The notes beneath the pieces were generated by a model. It was not told the origin of the DNA. It saw nothing but the letters and a program-made list of their open reading frames with translations, and did no database searches. Shown in pieces: positions 45,090-56,319 of a DNA stretch of 64,000 nt (the first letter of the stretch is position 1; each line of letters begins with the position of its first letter). The DNA is from Mycogone perniciosa. Taxonomy: Eukaryota; Ascomycota; Sordariomycetes; Hypocreales; Hypocreaceae. The translations under genes were made by a program, and so were the position numbers. Location of the stretch: NCBI GenBank assembly GCA_025331125.1, contig JAOALB010000044.1, positions 1 through 64,000 of the forward strand. The letters are read 5' to 3'.

Positions 45090-46673
45090 TCATGGATACT
45101 CGTAGTATACATGAGTTTCCTTGGTTTGGACAATCCCCTTGTCGCTCCCGTGGTCGTCGCCGCTCATTCTGCTTCCCTCCTGGGATCTCGATTTCGGCGG
45201 CAGGCCTTGGACGCCTATAACGGTATCTGTGCCAATGTCTGTCTCATCAAACCGATTGTAATACTTCTTTTTCGAGTTTCCCGCACCAAACGTGCGTAGT
45301 TCGTGGTTGGTAGAGATTGACTTGGAGCTCCTCTTGTTGGATGACTCGTTTATGCTTGATAAAAGGCCTGGCACAACGGATTGGACAAAGTGATTCAGCG
45401 TCGACAGGGATGCACACATGATTAGGAGGTTGGCCTCGATGCATCTAGAGCATGTTAGACAGAGCTCTGCTCGGTGTGATTGGGGAGTTGGTTGTGCTCG
45501 TACGTACATCCAAAGACAGATGGGGCCACCACCCCAAGTCATATCGAAGCCGTCCAACGACAAAACAAGAAGAGCCAACCGAACCATGGAGGTAACAACG
45601 GTCCTAAGGGATCACAAATGTCAGTGATCTGTAGCACGTGGACACGGGGGTAACCGGGAGGAAGCGAAATAGGCACATACACCGAGCCAACAGCAAACAT
45701 GGCAACGAGTCCAAGCTTCCTCATCCTAGACATTTTCAAACTCACCACCATCGGAATGGGGATGCAGAAGATGAGAACGTCGGTGGCAACTCCTATGCCG
45801 GCAGTGGCCTGATACATGGCTTTGCGGTTGATACACGATCCCACAGCGGCGAGGGTGAGGTCGTAGTTCTTTGCAAAGGGTTGACAAGGGAAAATCGAGG
45901 AAAAGAAGATGGCGATGCCGGATCCAGCGACAGCGAACATCATCAAGTATACCGACCAGCGATACCATTCTTGCGGATTGTTGATCTCTCGGTAGAAGAG
46001 AAGGATGACGATTTTGGCGAGTGTCGTTGGGATCGTGTAGACAATGGAATTAATGTATCCCTCGTACTGAGACTGTTGTATTAGCGAACTCGGCTCGCGC
46101 ACAGAGGGCTTATGCAGTGACTGATGTCCTACCAGGGAAAACATCTGGGCTTTGTCTAAGGATATCTCCCAGATGTGAACGCCTAACCATCCACCTGCGA
46201 AAGAATCTGGGGCTTTGTTAGCCACCATGCGCCAAGAATTGCCATGGACAATGCCAACGTACACAAAATAAGACCCTGGATGGCAACGGTTCCGAGCTGA
46301 AGGTCCCAAGAAATGATGTATCAGTATCGATTGACTGACGCGGCTGTGATAAATACTAAATCACACATACCCAGGCAAACACAAGCAATACTGTATCGCG
46401 TGCACAAGTCAGCATTCAGCATTCATTGCGCAACGACCAGCAAACAACAACAAACGACGAGGCTTTGAGGAACGTACCATCGTCAATGCCCAGTGTGTTG
46501 CGCAAGACTCCCTTGACATACAACCGCTGGCCCATCATAAAGGCAGCCAGCACCATGCCCACAGCAGCCACGACGTAAGAAGACGCGACAGACTGGCGCA
46601 TCGGGTTATCGAAATCGACGACATAGCCCTCGGGGGGCGGTATAATGACCTCGACGCCATTTACGACTGTCAT
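45090..46673 (-). CDS. Fungal rhodopsin-like integral membrane protein (PF20684 type), 384 aa
   Basis: Seven exons were rebuilt: 46478-46673, 46371-46390 (20 bp), 46263-46296, 46133-46194, 45681-46072, 45508-45603 and 45090-45444. All joins keep frame. The product starts MTVVNGVEV and has about seven membrane helices. Family landmarks include GWLGVHIWEISLDK, YEGYINSIVYTIPTTLAKI, LLFYREI, IFPCQPFAKNYD, a TDVLIFCIPIPMV helix, SVTVVTSMVRL and WICIEANLLIMCASLSTL. The tail is Ser/Lys-rich and cytosolic. These proteins are common in plant-associated ascomycetes; they lack the retinal lysine context of true opsins and their ligands are mostly unknown. The three small exons make this gene easy to mis-annotate. 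Confidence 0.82.
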
Positions 46674-48863
46674 GTTGGCTCGACGCAGCAGCACCAACAG
46701 CAGCTGAATAGAGGGATATGGGCCGAGATGCCGCCCACGTTGCTGTGGGCGAGTCAACGGTTCTGACTCTGATCGATCGGATGGAGGGAGATGTGCATTT
46801 ATTAGTACGAGTATTAAAGAGGATAGGAGATGGGGAAGCCCGGCAGATTAGCTAGCATTCCATACGAGCAGGACTCCGCAATGATGGAAAAAGACCCGGC
46901 CAGTGCCATCTCCAGGGGGGGCCGCGGGACCTTTTCACTTTTCAGGCTTCTATGGAATTTCCTCTCCGCTCATCGCCCTGCGTGTTTCGTTTGTGGGTTA
47001 CATCGAATGCAACGGCAGGCTTTTTAGGCTCGATCAACTGGGGAAAGGATCCGCATGCTGACACAAGTGGACTTGTTTGGTGGACTCGTATATGTAAGTT
47101 CTGCAAGGAGGATGCTGATTCGGCATATCTGACTGCTGGTTCGCTGGAATTTGAGGCCAAGGAGACAGGCTAAAACACGGCACTGTGTCCATATCCCTGG
47201 ATCCCAGATCCAGACAACCAGACACTGCATTCTGCCACACGAGACAAGCGAACAAGCACCACCTTGCATATGGTGTCTGGCAGCTCCGGCAGGGAGCACT
47301 ATACCATTAGGTAATACTGCTACTGGCAAACATGCGGCCTAGTAGTGCTTTAAAATACTCCGGACTAGGCTTGTGTTACATGATGAGTTGGGGGCTGGTA
47401 AGCAAACTGGGTAAGGACGCAATTAATCCTAGTGCTACTATGGAGTGCTACTAGCACTACTCCGTACTCCGTAGGATGAACTAGATAGATACTCCATACT
47501 CGGACTGTTCAGGGGCCTTTGCGCAAAGCAGCCCACCTTCATTTTCTCTCTCTCCGTACGGAGTACTCCGTATTTTCCCACGCATGGCGTCTCGGCAGCA
47601 CGCGCAGAATGGCTCGCGTGGTGATGATGGTCAGGTGTTTATAAGGACTGTGCGGGCGTTGTGTTGTCTTTCATCCATAGACGACACCACAGTGACGACA
47701 CACTACACCATATAATAAATTAAATTGAATTAAACAATAGCGACTGTCTCCTGTCATATTACCAGTACTATCATCACTAATAAATACTACTGAGTACGAA
47801 GTACGGAGTACTACTTTGTAATATTGCCTCTCCATCTACTCCGTAAATGCTGCCTCGATGGACTCGGCACAAGTATGGAGCAGTCAGTACTCGTACCTAC
47901 GAGTAAGCTTCAAAGAACGATCGGAACTCTTGGCTGTAATTTAATTTACTAAATCGTGCAAGCGCTCTAACTAGCAGTAGTATTGCCGTGACCCCCATCT
48001 GCTGAAGAAAAACCTTGTTGGAGAAATGCCCTTGTTGGGTCCGACGTCTCTCGGAGTGGGTGTGGACAGTCCGAAATTGGTAACCACCATGCTGGCCAAG
48101 ATCAGATGAAGCGTCAAGGTTGATACGACGAATACCTTGGGATCGGATCAGCAATTATTAGCATTTTAGTCTTGACGAAAAAGAGATTGTCCACTCCAGG
48201 CACATGATACATAACGAATTATAGGTGTTCTCATTACAATGTCTGTCTGTCTGTCTGTCTGTCTATCAGTACGTCATTACCATTAATCGAGAGTCATGAA
48301 AGACGCCATGTTGTATTCACTCATGACATAGGCACTTCAACTCCGCTTCCTTGATTTTCTGTCCAGCCATCCAAGCCATCATCACCAAGCCCCTGCTCTT
48401 CTGACACGTCTTGGGCAGTCCGTACATTAGTACGGTCTTCAAGTCCACATTTCCAACCCGGCTATTCCCATCCTTTGCCTTCGAAATGCCCCGCCGTCGA
48501 AAACGGAACCCCGTCTCTTCTCTTTCGGCCCTTCGATACGCAATCGGCTGGCGCGCCGAGTTGGATAAGTCAGGCCCTCGTGGCCATGAGCGGAGGCCGC
48601 ATGGGGGGGTTGAAGAATCGATCTATCATACCAATAAAATTCTATTATTATCGAATCCTCTTCGCCATGGTCATGGGGCCGAAAGCGAATACAGATAGTG
48701 CTGTTCTCGTGGATAGTATTTAAAGCCTCACCAACCCACACAGAAACACGCATGAAGCCTCACTTACACGACACCCATTTCTCCAACTACCTCGTGCAGT
48801 CACCGTGACGCTCGCTGTTTCTCAGTGTCCAAAGAACTCATTCTACTCAGCAGTTTGGCCCGA
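46674..48863. other. Intergenic, about 2.2 kb, no gene seen
   Basis: Contains the full palindrome TACGGAGTACTCCGTA at 47557-47572, further motifs at about 47459-47473, 47802 and 47838, and a GTCT microsatellite at about 48241-48263. Open frames are not convincing. Confidence 0.4.
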
Positions 48864-50691
48864 CATGTTTCAGCACGCTCGGCTGCTGCTGATCTTCGCC
48901 ATTGGCGCCTCTGGTCTGACCGGCCAAAGCCAGGCGACCGGCACTAAGCAGGTAAGCGACAACATACCTAGATGAAGGGGGCTGTATAAATACTACTTAG
49001 TACTGCCTTGGGTGGACGGATTAAGACATGAGTGAATGAGGCATTTGCCTTTCCAGGGAAGCAAAACGGAAGATGGGCAATTGGACCTCTGCGGTCGCTC
49101 CAACAGCTCCTCAGAGCCCTTCTCGATCCCAATATTCAGCTCCCTCCTCCGCATCCGCCTCCGCCTCCGCAATCAGCCTCGCGCAAAAGGAAAATGCTAA
49201 CCAAATCGCTCTCACCAACACGCAGTGCGACGCTCTCATAGCCGCAGGTCTTAGCGATCAGCTCCTCTTCCCCGGAGACCCCGCCTATGAGCCCCGAATC
49301 AACTCGTGGTGGTCCGCATCCTCCCGTCTAAGACCATGGTGCATCGTCCAGCCACGGACAACCCAAGACGTCTCCAAGGCTATTCGCGCACTGGGCGATC
49401 TCGGCACGGGGAGCTTCGCTCTGCGCAGCGGAGGCCATAGTCACTGGGCGGGCGGGAGCAACATCGATAATGGTGTGACGATTGATCTGGCTTACTTCAA
49501 CAGCACGACTTATAACCCGGGCAGCAAGACAGCGTCTCTTGGCCCGGCTCAGAGATGGGGAGATGTGTTTCAAACTTTGGAGCAGAAGGGCGTTATGGTT
49601 GCTGGAGGCCGTGATGGCAACGTCGGCGTCGGTGGCCTGGTGACTGGAGGCGGCAATTCATATTACACTGGTCGCCAGGGCTTTGCCTGCGATAATCTCG
49701 TCAACGCTGAAGTCGTCCTCGCCAACGGCCGCATCGTCAGCGCTAATGCCCGCGAGAACAAGGACCTCTGGAAGGCTCTCAAGGGTGGCTCCGGCAACTT
49801 CGGCATCGTCACCCGCATCGACATGGAGGCCTTCCCGGCTGGTCAGCTTTGGGGTGGTATCCGCGCCTCGGACAAGTCCCGTACGCCCGAAATCATCAAG
49901 GCGCTTATCAACTTCACCAACAATAACTCCAAGAACCCCGAGGCTGCTTTCATCATCAACTTTACCTACCAGCCGACCATGTCGCCCGACGTCATCGTTG
50001 CTCAGGTGCTCGTCGACACGGACGGCGTTGTAAACCCGCCCGCGTTCAAGGAGGTTCAGCAGGTGCCTGAGCTGTTCAACGATCTGAAGAAGAGGCCCAT
50101 GAGCGGCATTGCCAACGACTACGTCCTCCCAGCTTCCAAGCGGTACGTCCATCACACATCTCCAAAGCCCTTCAGAAGCTAACTCGTCTCAGAAACGTCT
50201 GGTTCACTCTCACCTTCAAAAACGACGCCCGTGTCGTCCAAAAGGCCGCCGACTTACACGAGGCCTTCGTAGCGGACCTCCTCAAAATCGTTCCCGCCAA
50301 GTCTCTTGTCACCCAAAGTCTCTTCCAGCCCGTGCCCCGACTCTTCGCCGACATTGGCGTCCGCAAGGGGGGCAACGTTCTCGGCCTCGATAATGTCAAG
50401 GGCAACTCCCTGCTGTGGCTTTGTGCCGTAGCCGTCGAAACGCCGGAGCTTGAGGCTGTTGTCCACCGCAAGGCGTCGGCCATGACGGCTTCGTTGGAGG
50501 CGTATGCCAAGTCCATCGATGCGCTTGTGCCATGGCAGTATCTCAACTACGCCGACCCTAGCCAGAACCCGCTTCAGAGCTATGGCAAGCAGAACGTGGA
50601 CTTCCTTCGCGCTGTGTCAAGAAAGTATGACCTGGCGGGTGTTTTCCAGACACGAGTTCCTGGAGGCTTCAAGCTGTCCCGGGCAGGCTAA
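48864..50691 (+). CDS. Secreted FAD-linked oxidase (berberine-bridge-like, FAD_binding_4)
   Basis: Exon 1 (48864-48952) encodes a signal peptide (MFQHARLLLIFAIGASGLTG) and ends at a GTAAGC donor. Exon 2 runs to 50142 and exon 3 is 50193-50691 (GTACGT...CTCAG). The second join is clean (SKRNVWFTLTF). The first is uncertain: the strong acceptor TTTCCAG at about 49055 breaks frame, while GGAAG before ATG 49073 keeps it. The covalent-FAD histidine is in RSGGHSHWAGGSN. The segment that carries a second, cysteinyl FAD bond in bicovalent enzymes (GVGGLVTGGGNSYYTGRQG) has no Cys there, so single attachment is expected. The C-terminal motif YLNYADPSQ is typical. Such enzymes oxidise sugars or secondary metabolites outside the cell. 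Confidence 0.8.
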
Positions 50692-51181
50692 ACAGGCCAA
50701 TTCGAGAGACCTGGTTTATTCGACTTTTTGGAGATGCTGCATATTATGCGTACATGAGCTTTGGAGTTTCTGGGCATTTGGCTCTGTGTTTGGCGTTTCA
50801 TCCCGTTTTCATACATATTTTGTGTGTAGAGTGTGCAACGCGGATACGAATTGATGGTAGAACAAGGGAGGCATTTTTGATTCGACCACTTAGGTATATT
50901 TACTACTAAATTTGCATGGCCTTTTGCATTTCTCTCAAAGTGGTCCTATTTGATGTCACTCTTGAGCCGCCACGAACACGGGCGCAGCACAGCATCACTC
51001 CCGTATTATTGAGTGCGGCACCGCAGCTAACAGATTATTGTGTGCGTTTTACTGTCTAGTCACTGTGTTTGAAACCTAGGTATGTATAGTCCTCGTTCAT
51101 TGTATCATTTATGTGTGTCTAAGTCTTGTGGCCTAAAGTACTGTTATCAAGTCCTCAGCTAATGGCTGTATCCCTAGACCA
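50692..51181. other. Convergent intergenic region, 490 bp
   Basis: 3' flanks of two redox-enzyme genes; no gene is seen. Confidence 0.4.
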
Positions 51182-52225
51182 TTACAACTTGTATACCAAC
51201 TTCTTACCGCTGATCTTATCCTTCTGCATAGCCTTCAGGCCATCCAAAACGCCTTCTAGTCCGGTGTTTTCTACCTGCAATGGGTGAGGCTTCAACTTGC
51301 CAGCGTCCAGCAACTCCTTGGCAAGCTCCCAGAACTTCTCACCATGCTCCGCGTCTTCCTTGCTGGCCGGAAACTTGAAACCAGCGAGCTCGAAATCTGC
51401 ACCCACTGTGGTGTATCCAAGTGTAGACGACATTTCAACGTCCTTCCGGGAGAATTCCACAGGCAAAACGGTAGCGTATTTCCCACCAGGCGCCGACGAG
51501 AGCGCATCGGCACAGATTTGAGCAGAAGCAGGAAGAGAGATTGTATCCCAAGCCAGAGTCAGCTTGTCGTTCGCGAACTCGCGGATTTTCTTCGCACACT
51601 CAGGGTCCTTGTAGTCGAAGACTGCGTCGGCGCCGAGAGACTTGACCAGATCAAAGTTATGCGGCGAACAAGTCGTGATAACGGTGTAGCCCGACAACTT
51701 GGCAAACTGGATACCGAGCGTACCCGTAGCTGTGCTTCCACCGTAGACCAAAAGGGGGGTAGACTCTTTGATGGGCGAGGTAGGGAGAGCAAGACCCAGC
51801 TTCTGGTACAAGCCTTGTCCAACGGTGGTGATGCCGACACCAAGGGTCGAAGCCTCTTCAAAAGAGAAGTTGTCGGGAACCTTGATCTGGAGGTTCGACT
51901 TCACGATGATATGTTCAGCAAAAGTACCCCATTCGTGCTGAGCGGCATTGGCCCCGTGAACAAATCCGCAGACTCGATCGCCCTTCTTGAAGTCCTTGGT
52001 TACTTTGCTGCCAACCTCCTCGACGATGCCGGCATAGTCACAGCCGAGCAGGGGACCCGACTCCTGTATAAACCACTCGACGTGCTTCCAATCTGTCGGG
52101 TTCAGAGCCACAGCTACTGTCTTAACAAGAAGATGGTCTTCGGGAAGCTTGGGCAGGGGCCGGTCGTGGACCAACTTGGCCACGCCGGGTCCTTGGATGA
52201 CAATTGCCTTTTGAGTTGCTGCCAT
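51182..52225 (-). CDS. ToxD/trans-enoyl-reductase-like MDR oxidoreductase, 347 aa
   Basis: A single exon; the open frame extends upstream but the family start is MAATQKAIVIQ at 52225. It is a zinc-independent medium-chain reductase. The N-terminal catalytic domain contains ALNPTDWKH and GCDYAGIVEEVG, and the Rossmann nucleotide loop is VYGGSTATGTLGIQFAKL with ITTCSPHNFDLVK after it. The usual zinc-binding cysteines are absent. Relatives include HC-toxin-cluster ToxD, the lovastatin enoyl reductase LovC and many orphan fungal reductases. Whether it serves a biosynthetic cluster is unclear: no polyketide synthase or NRPS is in the window. It converges on the FAD oxidase gene. Confidence 0.87.
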   Translation of the reverse strand: MAATQKAIVIQGPGVAKLVHDRPLPKLPEDHLLVKTVAVALNPTDWKHVEWFIQESGPLLGCDYAGIVEEVGSKVTKDFKKGDRVCGFVHGANAAQHEWGTFAEHIIVKSNLQIKVPDNFSFEEASTLGVGITTVGQGLYQKLGLALPTSPIKESTPLLVYGGSTATGTLGIQFAKLSGYTVITTCSPHNFDLVKSLGADAVFDYKDPECAKKIREFANDKLTLAWDTISLPASAQICADALSSAPGGKYATVLPVEFSRKDVEMSSTLGYTTVGADFELAGFKFPASKEDAEHGEKFWELAKELLDAGKLKPHPLQVENTGLEGVLDGLKAMQKDKISGKKLVYKL

Positions 52226-54097
52226 TTTTCTGGTTTGAATGTTCAGCTGTGAGACTTGGGGAAAGAAGTTGAGTTGTTTGACTGTTGTTTGGTCATGGTA
52301 TTCTCGTCCTAGCAAATGCAATTGCTCCGTGAGTTTATGTAGTCATTCATCACCTTCTCAACTGTGCGAGCTTAGAAATAGAAATTGTATAATCCCTCCG
52401 TCGCTGATCGAATCTTCGTCTTCATCTTCCAGTTGCAGTGCTTAGAAATTGAGACTCGCAAAATCTCTCAGGCTAGAATTCCTTCCTCTTCATGTTTCAA
52501 CTATATGGCTTAGAAATTGAGACTCGCAAAATCTCTCAGTCTTGAATTCACCCTTCCTCTCCATCTTCTGATCGTGGCTTAGAAATGCAAGACGTATAAA
52601 CTCTCCGTTCTTGATTCATTCTTCTTCTTCAGCTTTCAACCTGTAGTGATTACAAATTGAGCAGATGCGAAAACTCTCCGTGAAGATGGAGATATACGGG
52701 GTAGATCCTACGTCGGAGGATCCACTAGTATTAAAGTTGCCGAGAGAGCGTACGGAGGTTAATTGATACTACACGATTCCCACTCGCCCTGTATTAACCC
52801 AGTCGGTACCACTCAGCTCATGACATGTATTAAAATCTAGCAAGAGTGTAACGCAAAGCGTTATTGTCCTGTTTGATAGGGATATGAATTCATATGCGTG
52901 TATTAAGTTGGTTTTTACTAATCATACGAGAACAACATAGCTATCTCATCGCACTTCACGGAGATAACTCGGAACTCCATGTCTCTCTTCTTGCAGCGCA
53001 GTGAATAAGCAGTGTGTTGCATATAGATACTCAGTGGCATGTCTTCTGGGTACTTCTCAACTCAGAAAAGCTGATGATGGATACTATCATCTTTCCAATT
53101 TTTTGCAAAAGAAATGATTCTTCACGTGCCGTGAGGAAAAAAAATACACCAAACACAAAGAGTGTCCAACTTCTCGAGTCCCGATATGAAACCAAGGTCC
53201 TGATCTTTGCGATTATGGTACGTCATGTAGGACCAAGAGACCAATTTTTATCTACTTTGCTAAGATTATTAGATAGATTGAGAATCGTGTTAATCGAAGA
53301 ATAACCCAACTCCGAAGTAAGTGGTGCAAACAACTACCGGTATATAATTTAAAAGTGATGATGATCCGCGCTTCATATTAGAGCCAGTTAGAACCATCTC
53401 AGAGATAACGTCACTACCACCATGGGACTCGGGACCATCAAGACAATACTAGGAGTGAACTCCGCTCCTCTTCATCATCGATGATTACCAGGTATAGATA
53501 TTTATAAATGGCCTCATGGAGATACATAATTGGCAATGTATATGTATGCGTTCCATTTCATCCAACCTCTCTCATTTAAAGAACCTATAATACGGGGTAA
53601 GCTGAATGCAGATATGGTGAGAGGAGTTACTTGCCGCCGGAATATTTTTCAACAGAACCTTTGAAATAATAAATATTTTGAAGAATTCTTCAGAAGACGT
53701 ATTTCCTCATTCACTGAGGCTGTTTTCCCAGTGAAAGTACGCTTACAGGGTGAACGTGAGGATAGTGAATGACATTTTGTCAATAAGGAAAAGGAAGAAA
53801 GAAGCCCTTTCACCGCAATACATTAGACGCGGCTGCATCAACTCAAAGTTCAATTTTTGGATCATCACTGAATTAATTAATCTATACAATTTTCTTCAGT
53901 ATTTTTTGCTTTGCTTTGTTTTGTTTGTGGCACCTGGTCTCTCAGTGAACCACCCCACTAATATCCATCTCTCTCAACTGCTCGCCTTGTCAACCTCTAC
54001 AAGTTTTACCCCACATCAAACAACCTCCAAAATACATACTCCACACAACACCAACACCAACACCAACACCAAACGTCATCGCCGCCCAACCGCCAAT
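52226..54097. other. Divergent intergenic region with minisatellite
   Basis: About 1.9 kb. The first 450 bp hold a degenerate 70-bp tandem repeat. An ACACCA repeat lies just before the next start codon (about 54045-54072), probably in the 5' UTR. No gene is supported. Confidence 0.4.
52371..52690. repeat. Degenerate 70-bp minisatellite, five copies
   Basis: The core GGCTTAGAAATTGAGACTCGC... recurs at 52371, 52441, 52509, 52578 and 52648, with spacing of 68-70 bp. Each copy also has AAA(A/C)TCTC(T/C) and a CTTC-rich block. Copies 2 and 3 are nearly identical; the others have diverged. Confidence 0.8.
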
Positions 54098-55273
54098 ATG
54101 CCTTCCGATCTAGAGGCCCTGATTGAGATGGGCTTTGAAGCAGCCCGAGCCGAGATTGCCATCAAGAAGTCTGGAGGACGTAAGTCTATTGCCCTTTGCT
54201 TGTTTGCACACCGTTCTCCACCATCTGTGCTTGATCTCACACGTGTCTCTGTCACAGTTCAAGGTGCCCTGCAGTGGCTCGAAGACAACCAGGATAAGTC
54301 TCTAGAGGACATTCAGGCCGCAGAAGCTGCAGCCAAAGAAGACGATGATGACGAAGAAGCCACCAAAGCAAAGATTGCGGAGCTCGAGACTGGCCAGGCC
54401 CATTCCCTCGTTTGTAATGAGTGCGGCAAGCGCTTCAAGAACCACGATTTGGCCAGCTATCACGCCACGAAGACGTACGCTCACGTTCGCCATTCCATTT
54501 CTCACCCATCAAATCTCCACAGTATACTAATTCGTGCTATGTTGTAGTGAGCATACAGACTTCTCCGAGTCAACCGAGGAAATTGCCCCGCTGACGGAGG
54601 AAGAGAAGAAGGCCAAGCTCGAGGAGCTTAGAGAGAGGCTCCAGGCTAAGAGAGCTGCCCAAGCCGACAAGGACAAGGAAGACGCAAAGCGTAACGAGGT
54701 ACCCATCCTCTCATTTATTTCACTGCCCCCAATTTCCCTACACTTTACTTTCTAACTATGGCTTAGAAAATTCGTCTGAAGTCTACCAAGGAATCTCAGG
54801 ATGCATTGGAGGAGATTGCCCGTAAGGAGCAGATCAAGGAGGCCATGCAAAAGCGCAAGGAAAAGCTCGAGGACATCGAGGCTAAGAAGCGGATCAAGGC
54901 CAAGATCGAAGCTGACAAGGCTGAACGGCGCCGCAAGGCAGAAGAGGCCAAGGCCGCTCGTGAGGGCAGAGCTCCCGAAGTTGCTGCGACTGCTGCTGCT
55001 CCTACTCCTGCCGCTGCCGCTGCGCCAAAGCCCAAAGCGAATCACTCGGAGGCGAAACTCAAACTACAGACGGGCTCGGGCAACATTATGAAGACCCTAC
55101 CAGCGGAGACTACGCTTTTCGAACTTGCGCAGCTGCTGCTCAGTGAGACTGGCAAGCCAGTGTCGAGCTTCATGACAACCTTTCCCAGGCGGACGTTCGA
55201 GGGAGATGTGGATATGTCCAAGACACTGAAGGAGGCGGGACTCGTTCCCTCGTCCGTGCTTATTGTCAAGTAG
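54098..55273 (+). CDS. UBA/zinc-finger/UBX domain protein (UBXN1/SAKS1-like), 318 aa
   Basis: Four exons: 54098-54179, 54258-54474, 54548-54698 and 54767-55273. All joins keep frame. Domains in order: a UBA domain (LEALIEMGFEAARAEIAI, residues 1-45); a C2H2-type finger (CNECGKRF...HATKTEHTDF, about 82-107); a long charged coiled coil rich in Lys and Glu (about 115-210); an Ala/Pro linker; and a C-terminal UBX domain (about 235-318) ending VPSSVLIVK. UBA binds ubiquitin and UBX binds Cdc48/p97, so the protein probably links ubiquitinated clients to Cdc48. The architecture matches human UBXN1 with an added zinc finger typical of fungal members. Confidence 0.87.
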
Positions 55274-55719
55274 ACCGAGCAAAGTATGGACCTAACGAGC
55301 GGGGCATTGGCGTTTGGCTGCAGTACTCGTAGTTGTTTATGAAGCAGAGAAGCTGGGAATGGTATGAAGTGGGAAAGGGTATCTGCGCAAAAGCAGCCCT
55401 GGTATGAAGAAGCGACATTAATTGTGGTCGGTTCGCTCATTACATCATATCACAGCGACATGAGGAAAAGCGAAAAATGAACAATTCATGACGAGATTTC
55501 TTTTTTTTCCGAGCCATTTCATTGACCGGTTGTACCCCCGCGTGAACTCCATCATTGAGAGCATTCATCATATTATCCTTATGAACGAAGCTACTCTGTC
55601 CTGGACGCAGGATATAGGCGCCCACTCCATCCTGTATGATCGATCGATTGTGAGAAAACCCGAAGCCATGCAGTTGAAGTACAAAGAAGCAAGAGAAAAC
55701 AGTCGTCGCGGCGTGGTGT
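55274..55719. other. Convergent intergenic region
   Basis: 3' flanks of the UBX and P1 genes, 446 bp; no gene. Confidence 0.4.
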
Positions 55720-56319
55720 TTAGTCGAAGAGACCGAAACCCATGTCCTCGTCGGACTCCTCCTTCTCTGTAGGCATGTGTCAGCGAAATGCGGTCTTCTG
55801 GTGGTTTGTGGGGAGAAATGCGACGCACCCTCTTCCTTCTCCTCGGCGGCGGGCTCGTCGGCAGCAGCAGCGCCACCAGCACCACCAGCGGCAGCAGGGG
55901 CAGCAGCGCCACCGCCAGAGCCGACGTTCACGAGCAGATCCTTGACGTCCTTGCCCTCCAGAGCCTGTCAAACCAGCGTATCAGCGACCAAATTCGGTTC
56001 TCATCATTTTCTGGTGCCGTCCATTCGTACCTTGGCGAAGAGTGATGTCCAGATGGGCTCAACGCCCTCGATCTTAGCGGCGGCGATGAGGGTCTGGAGC
56101 TTGTCGGCCTGTAATTCGAAGACGTTGCATTAGCACACAAACAATTCCCGAGATGTCCAAAAAAAAAGACCCAATGTGCGCGCGCGCGGGCACGAAATCC
56201 GATTTCCACCCCTCGTGCGTGCGCAACCGGGAGAGGCGAGAAAAACTCACAGTGATCTCAACGCCATCGTCGGCGAGGATCAGCGCCGCGTAGGAAGAGG
56301 CGAGCTCGGCGGTAGACAT
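55720..56319 (-). CDS. RPP1: 60S acidic ribosomal protein P1, 109 aa
   Basis: Four exons: 56251-56319, 56031-56108, 55829-55964 and 55720-55766. All joins keep frame. The N-terminal dimerisation domain starts MSTAELASSYAALILADDGV and continues ADKLQTLIAAAKIEGVEPIW. An Ala/Gly-rich hinge follows, then the conserved acidic tail ending ESDEDMGFGLFD. This tail recruits elongation factors to the ribosomal stalk, where P1 pairs with P2. The length is normal. Confidence 0.95.

Noticed and set aside
51284..52252. Long plus-strand open frame of 322 codons
   Set aside because: It lies antisense to the ToxD-like reductase, whose motifs are clear; the antisense product has no domain and reflects codon bias.
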